Assembly: GCA_023415275.1 (NCBI GenBank)
Contig: JAEZLJ010000166.1
Coordinates: forward strand, 1 to 5,131
DNA from: Bacteroidota bacterium
GTDB lineage: Bacteria; Bacteroidota; Bacteroidia; Chitinophagales; Chitinophagaceae
Direction of reading: 5' to 3'
DNA: 5,131 nucleotides
In this document: piece after piece, positions 1 to 5,106 of the stretch
Numbering within the stretch: position 1 is the stretch's first letter
How the letters are laid out: each line of letters begins with the position of its first letter
Notes under the pieces: model-generated
Told to the model about the DNA's origin: nothing
The model's input: the letters and a program-made list of their open reading frames with translations, nothing else
The model's database searches: none
Position numbers and translations under genes: made by a program

Positions 1-2
1 TT

Positions 3-1037
3 GGCGGTGGTTCTGGCAGCTATGAAGCTCAAATTGATGGTGGTGGTTATGCTTCTGCAACTTCACCTAAAGTGTTTGGTAGCTTGTCAGCTGGTTCTCA
101 TACAGTTGATATCAGGGATGCTAATGACCATGCATGTACTAAATCTGCTTCAATTACTGTAGGTGCTGCTACAGCATGTGCTCATATTTTCCCAACACAA
201 ACAACATGTTGTAATTATCTCGGTGGCAATACTAGTGCTTTCCAATTACAAAAGGTTTGTGCAACAGTTTCCGGATCTAAGATTGGAAATGCTATACCAG
301 GTGTATTCTTCTATTATGGCACATATATGCATACTGGTGCAACGGGATCTGTAACCATTCAGGTTAGGCAAAGCTGGACGCCGTCCAATAAACTTAGGGC
401 TTTTGCTCCTTTGAATGATAATAATTTGCGTGTTTTTGTTGATAATTGCCAAAGTGTTCCAGTAACATTGAGCTCTATAACTTCAGGAACAGAAATTTTA
501 ACATTCAATGCTGTAAATGGTAAATCATATGTGATTTCAGTTAAGTATGATACCAAGTCCATTATTGGATCTAATGCACCTTCTGCAAATGCCTTGTATT
601 CTTTCAGTATGTATATAGGTAATTCTTCTACGCCTATAAGTTCAAGTTCTGGTCAGTTAACTGTTGATATCAGCAGTGGTTGCGCAGATAATACTCCAGC
701 TCCATCTGGAACTTGTCCAAGTACCAACTTAACGGTTTCTGCAAGGAAAATCACTCAGCAAAATGCTAGTATAGAAGGGCTTAATGTAACTACTTATCCT
801 AATCCATTTACGGATCAATTACGATTTGTCATTCAATCCCAGACTTCTGGTAATGCCAGCCTGGAATTATATAATGTTTTGGGACAAAAAGTAAGTACGC
901 TTTTCCAAGGCCATATTCAAGCAGGCCATGATCAAAATATAGATTATAAAGTTCCGGTTTCGCAGAGAACAAACCTGATCTATATAATGAAGGTGAATAA
1001 CAAAATGGTAACTGGAAAATTGCTAAATAACAAATAA
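3..1037 (+). CDS. T9SS-secreted surface protein with SprB-like repeat, 3' part (5' end outside window)
   Basis: The frame is open from the window edge, so this is the last 344 residues of a longer protein; the GTG at 72 is internal, not a start. The first 53 visible residues (nt 3-161) look like a SprB-type repeat: a Gly-rich start, then FGSLSAGSHTVDIRDANDHAC and an ITV ending. Nt 162-770 encode a Ser/Thr-rich, probably beta-rich region with several cysteines and the motif IPGVFFYYGTY; I do not recognise that domain. From about nt 780 to the stop lies a type A T9SS C-terminal sorting domain, with YPNPF near its start, then LYNVLGQKV, and a Lys/Asn-rich end. In this family the domain directs export through the outer membrane by the type IX system and is then cleaved. 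The protein is therefore expected at the cell surface or outside, perhaps as an adhesin; its actual role cannot be read from this fragment. Confidence 0.9.
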   Translation, partial: GGGSGSYEAQIDGGGYASATSPKVFGSLSAGSHTVDIRDANDHACTKSASITVGAATACAHIFPTQTTCCNYLGGNTSAFQLQKVCATVSGSKIGNAIPGVFFYYGTYMHTGATGSVTIQVRQSWTPSNKLRAFAPLNDNNLRVFVDNCQSVPVTLSSITSGTEILTFNAVNGKSYVISVKYDTKSIIGSNAPSANALYSFSMYIGNSSTPISSSSGQLTVDISSGCADNTPAPSGTCPSTNLTVSARKITQQNASIEGLNVTTYPNPFTDQLRFVIQSQTSGNASLELYNVLGQKVSTLFQGHIQAGHDQNIDYKVPVSQRTNLIYIMKVNNKMVTGKLLNNK

Positions 1038-1063
1038 TTGTTGTTGTTATTAGGTAAGAAAAT

Positions 1064-1093
1064 AAGGATGCTCTAATCAGGGCATCCTTTTCT
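1064..1093. terminator. Bidirectional rho-independent terminator between convergent genes
   Basis: AAGGATGC at 1064-1071 pairs with GCATCCTT at 1082-1089. Two further inner pairs (one G-U) give a 10-bp stem with a 6-nt loop. On the plus strand the stem runs into TTTTCTTT. On the minus strand it is followed by ATTTTCTTA. It lies 26 bp after the stop of the upstream plus-strand gene and 29 bp beyond the stop of the minus-strand protease gene, so it can serve both. Confidence 0.8.
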
Positions 1094-1121
1094 TTACAAT
1101 AATGATAGCTTTAATTATAAC

Positions 1122-2636
1122 CTATAATTTCATTACATAAACGTTTGGATTCAACTGTGGAAGAAAATCATAATCAATCCAGGAATATCCACTATCTCCC
1201 CAGGAAGTTCCCCATGAATTGATAATCTTTACTGCATGTTTGGCATCATCATATCCGCATATAGCTACCGCATGTGAAGGTCCACTGGTTGATGAATAAC
1301 TTTTCCAAATAAATCCTGGCCCGGCATTATAAAAGTTTTGGTCAGTCGAAAAGCTTATTACCAAAGGGTGTTTGGATGCTAACATTGTTTTAATAGCTGT
1401 AATATCTGTTGTATAAATACTTGAATAGGAAGTAATTTTATACTTTGCTGCCTCAGTATTTTGGGTTGAAGTGGGAAGTAAAGAACATCCATTGCTACTT
1501 GTGTAAGGCATAGTTTGCCATGTGCAAATACCAACGTATTTTAAAAAGTCCATTGCAGTCAATAGGGAAGAACCAGAAGTGCAGCTTGCGTCAAATTTTG
1601 TTTGATTATATAAAAACTCAGGACTAAATGTATTGGTAGCTAAACTAAAAGATGATGCACCCGTTTGATAAAATTGCTCGCTTGACCTTGCTGCATAACC
1701 AACTGCAAAAGATACACAACAGCCTTCTGAGCCCTGATTGCCTACTGCAGGCATACTCAAAGAAATTGATGAAGGTAATGTTCCACTTGGCAGTGTTGTT
1801 ATCGTTGTATTCTTTGCAACTGTGATTGTTGAAGTATTTACATTTCCCGCCGCATCAGTTGCCTTGGCACTTATTGAATGGTTACCATCGGCCACATTTG
1901 TACTGTTCCATGAAAAATTATATGGTGCAGCGGTTAAGGTAGAAACCACAGTTCCATCAACACTTAAAGTAACAGATTTTACGCCCACATTATCTGATGC
2001 GCTTACACCCACACTTACCGTACCGGAAACCGTAGATCCACTTGCAGGAGATGTAATTGAAACCGTTGGTGCAGTAACATCAGCTGTTACCACATTTTGA
2101 GAAACAGAAATACTGTTGGACGCACTATTGCCTGCAGCATCTTTCGCAGTAGCTATTATTGTATGGCTTCCACTACTGGCTGTCCAGGAAAATGAATAGG
2201 GTGCTGTATTGGATGTACCAATTACAGTTCCATCCACGCTTAAGCTTACGGATGCTACAGCTACATTATCTGTGGCGCTTACCTGTATGGTTACAGTTCC
2301 TGAAACAGTTGATCCATTGGTAGGTGAAGTAATACTTACGGAAGGAGGAGTGGCATCAGTTCCTGATTTGACAGGCTTTCCCCTGGCACTCAGCATGTCT
2401 GGAGTCGTCATGTATTTTTGCGTATTGGATAAAAACTCCTGTGACATGATGGTTGGAACCTTGGCAATTTTTTGGGGATCATCAGGAATAGCGCCACCCA
2501 TTTTAGGTCCGGAGTACTGATTAATTGTTTCATTGGATACGGGCTCTGAACGTTGACTTGTCTCTTTCTGACAAGCACTAAAAATAACTACTGTGCATAG
2601 TACGGCCCATAATCGTAGGACGGTCGGTTTTTTCAT
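1122..2636 (-). CDS. Lipoprotein papain-family (C1A) cysteine protease with two Ig-like domains
   Basis: This is a 504-residue exported protease. Residues 1-22 are a lipoprotein signal: MKK, a hydrophobic core, then the lipobox FSAC with acylated Cys22. The following QKE resembles the Lys-acidic surface-export signal of Bacteroidota lipoproteins. Residues 23-95 are a linker. Two bacterial Ig-like domains (about 97-178 and 189-273) share SITSP, GSTVSGTV, SLSVDGTV or TLSVDGTV, APY and KDAAGN or TDAAGN. The C1 protease domain fills about 283-504. It has the oxyanion-hole Gln301 in NQGSEGCC, nucleophile Cys307, His455 in SHAVAICGYDD and Asn473 in INSWGTSWGDSGY, so the catalytic set is complete. 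The residue before the nucleophile is Cys306 instead of the usual Ser, and Glu304 replaces the usual disulfide Cys. I see no classical inhibitor propeptide. The ATG at 2636 is favoured because it gives the full signal peptide; upstream is only an A/G-rich AAAAAGAAAAA stretch, normal for this phylum. The substrate is unknown. Confidence 0.93.
   Translation of the reverse strand: MKKPTVLRLWAVLCTVVIFSACQKETSQRSEPVSNETINQYSGPKMGGAIPDDPQKIAKVPTIMSQEFLSNTQKYMTTPDMLSARGKPVKSGTDATPPSVSITSPTNGSTVSGTVTIQVSATDNVAVASVSLSVDGTVIGTSNTAPYSFSWTASSGSHTIIATAKDAAGNSASNSISVSQNVVTADVTAPTVSITSPASGSTVSGTVSVGVSASDNVGVKSVTLSVDGTVVSTLTAAPYNFSWNSTNVADGNHSISAKATDAAGNVNTSTITVAKNTTITTLPSGTLPSSISLSMPAVGNQGSEGCCVSFAVGYAARSSEQFYQTGASSFSLATNTFSPEFLYNQTKFDASCTSGSSLLTAMDFLKYVGICTWQTMPYTSSNGCSLLPTSTQNTEAAKYKITSYSSIYTTDITAIKTMLASKHPLVISFSTDQNFYNAGPGFIWKSYSSTSGPSHAVAICGYDDAKHAVKIINSWGTSWGDSGYSWIDYDFLPQLNPNVYVMKL
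1818..2348 (-). repeat. Tandem duplicated segments encoding two Ig-like domains
   Basis: Within the protease gene, nt 2348-2103 and 2072-1818 encode two related domains of about 82-85 residues joined by a linker of about 10 residues. Their proteins match at many positions (SITSP, STVSGTV, LSVDGTV, DAAGN). The DNA has diverged, which points to an old internal duplication. Such domains usually act as stalks or spacers, which fits their position between the lipid anchor and the catalytic domain. Confidence 0.8.
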
Positions 2637-2685
2637 GGTTTTTCTTTTTAAATAAATAATTAGAATACGACTGGATTCAAGGGTT

Positions 2686-2697
2686 GTTCTTAAGAAC
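2686..2697. promoter_or_regulatory. 12-bp perfect palindrome upstream of the protease gene
   Basis: GTTCTTAAGAAC is perfectly self-complementary and lies 50 bp upstream of the protease start codon. That is a plausible place for an operator bound by a dimeric regulator, or for part of the promoter region. A 12-bp palindrome in AT-rich DNA can also be chance, and no regulator gene is nearby, so the assignment is weak. Confidence 0.2.
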
Positions 2698-3141
2698 TAT
2701 TATGGATAACAACTCATCAATAGGGACGATATACTTATTCACTGCTCAGCTTTTGATCTATAACTGAGATATCCTGCCTGCATAATCAGCCAATGCAGTG
2801 AATCAAAAACAGTAAAAGAAAAGGGAAATGTAAAAGATGAAACTTGTTTTCAACAGAGACCGAACTTACACGGCTTTTCTATCTTTTTACCCTAGTCTTC
2901 ATAATTAGTATGGCAAGGTAGAGCTATAAAATGCTCTATCCAAATGCTCAAGAAATGTACCAGTAAGCCCAAAAATCAATTGACAAAAAAATACATCTAT
3001 ATAAGCTTATAGCTATCAGGTATATGCGAGGAAAAATATTTTAAAAAAGCCTGGAAAGGCAGAAATACAAATTCTTTTCACATCAACCAAATATTGATCA
3101 AAGTCAAGCCTGTAGTGCTTTTCCGGTTGGCCGACCTATTA

Positions 3142-3170
3142 AAAAAGCTCCCTGAGGAGCTTTTTGGTGG
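3142..3170 (-). terminator. Rho-independent terminator of the redoxin gene
   Basis: AAAAAGCTCC at 3142-3151 pairs perfectly with GGAGCTTTTT at 3156-3165 around the 4-nt loop CTGA. The transcript of the redoxin gene, read on the minus strand, reaches this hairpin about 57 bp after its stop and continues into a run of U. The stem is symmetrical and would also end plus-strand transcription, but no plus-strand gene lies upstream to use it. Confidence 0.85.
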
Positions 3171-3222
3171 GGTTTCTATAAAACAATAAAACACTTAATC
3201 CCTCTATGATATAAATCCAGCT

Positions 3223-3819
3223 TTACAACCTTTTGATTGAGCATCCGACAGATCTCGACGTCTTCACTGTTACTTCTTTACCAGACAACATCTCATCCAT
3301 AGCTTCTTTCAAATGTTGCCTTTTTACATTACCGGGGTCAGTAGGATTGTCATCAGTAGCACCGTGATAAACCAGCTTGGATTCCTTATTAAAAAGAAAA
3401 CTTTCCGGTGTGCGCCTGGCATCAAATGCATCTGCAACTACTGAACCTTCGTCAACAAGGTAATTCCATTTATACCCCTGTTCTTTAGCGTAAGCTTTCA
3501 TAGCCTCAAATGAATCATCTTCATCACGCTGAGCCGCGTTTGAGTTCACCAGTACCACACCAATGCCATGATCCAGGGCATATTGGCAAATTTCCTTTGT
3601 ACGTTGCTGGTTCCTGATCACATATGGACAGGTATTGCAGCTGAACATTACTAACAGTCCATTTTTGCCCATAGCATCTTTCAGCGCTATTTCCTTCCCT
3701 GAAATATCCTTCATTTTCAGATCCGGTTTAGGCAACGATGCACCAATTGGCAATTCGTTTAAGGTTATAAAAGAGAAAAGAAAGGAGAGGAGCAGGCAGG
3801 CAATTAAAGTCTTTTTCAT
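3223..3819 (-). CDS. Exported thioredoxin-fold redoxin, PRX_like1/AhpC-TSA type
   Basis: This 198-residue protein starts with MKK and a hydrophobic stretch to about residue 20, a probable Sec signal without a lipobox, so it should act in the periplasm. The rest is a thioredoxin fold: LVMFSCNTCPYV puts the redox pair at Cys61 and Cys64, VVLVNSNAA follows, then the cis-Pro loop RRTPESFLF (Pro138), LVYHGATDDNP, and a C-terminal SVGCSIKR (Cys193). The order CNxCP, TP-FLF, G-DDNP, GCSIK is characteristic of the PRX_like1 group, and the length is usual for it. Family members often have CTP where this one has RTP, so a commonly present extra cysteine is missing. Members are assumed to be thiol oxidoreductases or peroxiredoxin-like proteins; the substrate is not known. 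The gene appears monocistronic: its own terminator follows, and 477 bp separate it from the next gene upstream. The ATG at 3819 is chosen because it supplies the complete signal peptide. Confidence 0.9.
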   Translation of the reverse strand: MKKTLIACLLLSFLFSFITLNELPIGASLPKPDLKMKDISGKEIALKDAMGKNGLLVMFSCNTCPYVIRNQQRTKEICQYALDHGIGVVLVNSNAAQRDEDDSFEAMKAYAKEQGYKWNYLVDEGSVVADAFDARRTPESFLFNKESKLVYHGATDDNPTDPGNVKRQHLKEAMDEMLSGKEVTVKTSRSVGCSIKRL

Positions 3820-3900
3820 AACCTGGTTTTTAGTATCCCAAATTTCCAGAATAACGATGAATTATCGCTACCGCTGGTGTAAGAAATGGAGCCGGGAGCA

Positions 3901-3928
3901 AGTCAAAAGTCAAAATTCAAAATTAAAA
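3901..3928. repeat. Tandem heptamer array, AGTCAAA type (4 units)
   Basis: Four 7-bp units follow without gaps: AGTCAAA twice, then ATTCAAA, then ATTAAAA. The array decays toward an A-rich tract on its right side. It lies about 80 bp upstream of the redoxin start and starts right after a GC-richer segment ending GCCGGGAGCA. Confidence 0.75.
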
Positions 3929-3953
3929 AAAGAGGAGGGATAAGGTTGTAATA

Positions 3954-3988
3954 TGGAAAATGTAAAATGTAAAATGAAAAATGGCAAA
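3954..3988. repeat. Tandem heptamer array, TGTAAAA type (5 units)
   Basis: Five 7-bp units are contiguous: TGGAAAA, TGTAAAA twice, TGAAAAA and TGGCAAA. The central two are identical and the outer ones differ by one or two bases. It is separated from the AGTCAAA array by only 25 bp but has a different unit sequence. Confidence 0.75.
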
Positions 3989-4066
3989 GGTTATGGGCCT
4001 GTGCTTTGGTTCATTTATTAATTCTCCAACTCAAATACTGACTGTAAGAATTCACACATTGACTTT

Positions 4067-4090
4067 GTCATACCGAGGAACGAGGTATCT
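4067..4090. repeat. Small hairpin element around CCGAGGAACGAGG
   Basis: ATACC at 4070-4074 pairs with GGTAT at 4084-4088 around the 9-nt loop GAGGAACGA. Inside it, CGAGG occurs twice at a spacing of 7 bp (4074 and 4081). I recall similar short elements dispersed between genes in Bacteroidota genomes, but only this one copy is in the window, so calling it a dispersed repeat is recollection and not shown here. Confidence 0.4.
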
Positions 4091-4144
4091 GATTCAACCA
4101 TCTAATAAATGATTGCTGTAGTAAAAAATGTCAAACAATTTAAG

Positions 4145-4259
4145 GGCCATTGCACTATAAGGTACTTCCAACCTAAGCCATCAATTGCCATATAACCTTT
4201 AACCATTGACAATTCAAAATATCAACGGCCATTGCAATAAATAATACTTTTCGACCTAA
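4145..4259. repeat. Diverged direct repeat pair (4145-4176 and 4227-4259)
   Basis: Both copies begin with GGCCATTGCA and end with ACCTAA after a similar AT-rich middle containing TACTT; they are 32 and 33 bp long and start 82 bp apart. The sequence between them contains further look-alikes such as AATTGCCAT and ACCATTGAC. This looks like an old duplication or a degenerate array with a longer unit. No function is evident. Confidence 0.45.
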
Positions 4260-4262
4260 ATA

Positions 4263-4290
4263 ACTACAAACTACAAATTACAAATTACAA
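4263..4290. repeat. Tandem heptamer array, ACTACAA/ATTACAA type (4 units)
   Basis: Two ACTACAA units are followed directly by two ATTACAA units. The array ends 6 bp outside the stop codon of the uncharacterised minus-strand gene, so it would be transcribed as the first part of its 3' untranslated region, reading as repeats of TTTGTAA and TTTGTAG. Confidence 0.75.
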
Positions 4291-4296
4291 ACTGTT

Positions 4297-4899
4297 TCAT
4301 GCTGCATGCTTAAAGAGAAATAAAGGAACCTGGTAGTTAGGTGGAAAATCCCCTTCAAACCTGATTGTCCAATTATAATCTTCCATATAGAACTCTAAGA
4401 ACTCAATTTCTTCTTCATTAAGTGGTTTAGATACCTTGATTTCGAGCTTATTCTTAGACTTCTTTATCTTCTCAGGCTTTGGCTCACTGAGCCTAACCTC
4501 CAGTTCCATTAAAAAGGAATCAAGCAATAAATCAAACTGTTCACGGGTAAGCGAAATACGCTTTTGCTCTTCCAGAAAAGAGAACAAGGCAGTAAAGACC
4601 TCTTTCTTTTCCATAACCTGTTTCAGGCATATCAATGAAAGTGTTCTTACCTGCTTGAACAAAAGCGTATATCTTCTCTTTACAGCTACAAAGCGGTAAA
4701 GAATGGAAGACATAATATTCCCCACTTTAAACCTTTCAGCACTTCTCCTGCTACCTTCAAAAGCAGGATCATTCCAGAAGCGTTTAGTGTCCACTCCAGG
4801 CAATAGCCTGGCTAAATACCCATCCAGTTCACTGTAATAAAAGTTCACATTGTCATCCACTGTGCCCACTGCCTTTACATGTCCTATTTGCTTTGCCAT
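4297..4899 (-). CDS. Uncharacterised Bacteroidota protein, 200 residues
   Basis: I do not know a function for this gene. The N-terminal 57 residues carry a distinctive pattern: MAKQIGHVKAVGTVDD, then NFYYSELDGYLAR, GVDTKRF, NDPAF and a Ser/Arg-rich SRRSAERF. From memory this recurs in uncharacterised proteins of Bacteroidota with more variable C-termini; I cannot name a Pfam family with certainty. Residues about 60-135 are predicted helical with many Arg and Lys, residues 138-152 are a Lys/Pro-rich linker, and the end (155-200) is acidic, then aromatic, and looks like a small beta region. There is no signal peptide and no transmembrane segment, so it is probably cytoplasmic. The ATG at 4899 is favoured because it begins the conserved MAKQ motif. 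No Shine-Dalgarno sequence precedes it. The gene stands alone, with a heptamer array 6 bp past its stop and decamer and heptamer arrays upstream of its promoter region. Confidence 0.8.
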   Translation of the reverse strand: MAKQIGHVKAVGTVDDNVNFYYSELDGYLARLLPGVDTKRFWNDPAFEGSRRSAERFKVGNIMSSILYRFVAVKRRYTLLFKQVRTLSLICLKQVMEKKEVFTALFSFLEEQKRISLTREQFDLLLDSFLMELEVRLSEPKPEKIKKSKNKLEIKVSKPLNEEEIEFLEFYMEDYNWTIRFEGDFPPNYQVPLFLFKHAA

Positions 4900-4922
4900 A
4901 TGATATTGGATTTAATTACTTG

Positions 4923-4953
4923 CAATATGAGTTAATCTATTCGCTCAATCAAA
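4923..4953 (-). promoter_or_regulatory. Possible Bacteroidota-type promoter of the uncharacterised gene
   Basis: Read on the minus strand, TTTG at 4953-4950 is followed after 19 bp by TCATATTG at 4930-4923. The phylum's consensus is TTTG, 19-21 bp, then TAnnTTTG. The upstream element and the spacing fit, while the downstream element matches only 4 of 6 fixed bases. It would place a transcript start roughly 15-20 bp before the ATG. Confidence 0.3.
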
Positions 4954-4957
4954 TGCC

Positions 4958-5006
4958 ATGGCCGCTTATGGCCGATTTGGCCGGAAATGACCGCTTTTGG
5001 CCGGGA
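4958..5006. repeat. Degenerate decamer array, ATGGCCGCTT type (5 units)
   Basis: Five contiguous units have lengths 10, 10, 9, 10 and 10: ATGGCCGCTT, ATGGCCGATT, TGGCCGGAA, ATGACCGCTT and TTGGCCGGGA. The core TGGCCG is kept in four of five. It is much richer in GC than its surroundings, lies 58 bp upstream of the uncharacterised gene's start, and is followed after 6 bp by the heptamer array. Confidence 0.65.
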
Positions 5007-5012
5007 GGGTTA

Positions 5013-5054
5013 GTCAGGAGTCGGGAGTCGGAAGTCGGGAGTCAGGAGTTGGGG
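5013..5054. repeat. Tandem heptamer array, GTCGGGA type (6 units)
   Basis: Six contiguous 7-bp units: GTCAGGA is first and fifth, GTCGGGA second and fourth, GTCGGAA third, and GTTGGGG sixth. All differences are transitions. The plus strand is strongly G-rich. It lies upstream of the uncharacterised gene, beyond the decamer array. Confidence 0.85.
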
Positions 5055-5064
5055 AACATAGATG

Positions 5065-5106
5065 TGCCTTCCAGGCAAAAGGCAGTCAACTAGGTATCAA
5101 CTGCCT
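5065..5106. other. Two adjacent small hairpins at the window edge
   Basis: TGCCT at 5065-5069 pairs with AGGCA at 5073-5077 around a 3-nt loop. AGGCAGT at 5080-5086 pairs with ACTGCCT at 5100-5106 around 13 nt. TGCCT and its complement AGGCA each occur in both hairpins or nearly so, so alternative pairings are possible. Neither is followed by a U-tract. The adjacent sequence is cut off, so no identity is proposed. Confidence 0.35.

Larger units (their letters stand above)
2637..3222. other. Intergenic region without a convincing gene
   Basis: This 586-bp gap separates the protease start from the stop of the redoxin gene. I found no reading frame with a credible protein and no tRNA-like or rRNA-like sequence. 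It should contain the promoter of the protease gene, but no good match to the Bacteroidota TTTG and TAnnTTTG elements is visible. Small structures seen are the palindrome at 2686-2697, an 8-bp imperfect hairpin at 2917-2940 (TAGAGC pairing with GCTCTA) without a U-tract, a 12-bp palindrome TATAAGCTTATA at 3000-3011, and the terminator at 3142-3170. Confidence 0.6.
3820..4296. other. Repeat-rich intergenic region
   Basis: This 477-bp gap between two minus-strand genes has no credible reading frame. It holds three tandem heptamer tracts (3901-3928, 3954-3988, 4263-4290), a small hairpin element (4067-4090) and a diverged direct repeat (4145-4176 and 4227-4259). The promoter of the redoxin gene should lie near 3820-3900, but only a weak partial match is visible (GAAATTTG on the minus strand). 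No hairpin terminator follows the upstream gene. Confidence 0.65.

Noticed and set aside
163..562. Open frames at 163-354 (plus), 246-452 and 359-562 (minus)
   Set aside because: They overlap the T9SS cargo gene in other frames, show no recognisable domain and lack any start signal.
1738..2520. Two long plus-strand open frames (1738-2100 and 2209-2520) inside the protease gene
   Set aside because: They are antisense to the two Ig-domain repeats, and their translations resemble each other (VPSTLK, VPETVDPL) only because the repeats do. The minus-strand frame has clear domains and catalytic residues.
1122..3819. Protease and redoxin as one operon
   Set aside because: They are 586 bp apart with a strong terminator at 3142-3170 between them in the direction of transcription.
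3635..3943. Plus-strand open frame of 102 codons
   Set aside because: It is antisense to the redoxin signal peptide and thioredoxin fold and runs on into the AGTCAAA array; the composition is typical of an antisense shadow.
4436..4699. Plus-strand open frame of 87 codons
   Set aside because: It lies wholly antisense to the uncharacterised gene, is Ser/Phe-rich as expected of the complement of Lys/Glu codons, and has no domain.
3901..5054. CRISPR array
   Set aside because: The repeats are 7 or 10 bp, contiguous and without unique spacers, and no cas gene is present.
4297..5054. Insertion sequence or transposon around the uncharacterised gene
   Set aside because: No terminal inverted repeats, target-site duplication or transposase motif is visible; the flanking arrays differ in sequence.
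4893..5093. Plus-strand open frame of 66 codons reading through the decamer and heptamer arrays
   Set aside because: Most of its codons come from the repeat arrays, its start overlaps the start of the minus-strand gene, and the peptide has no family resemblance.
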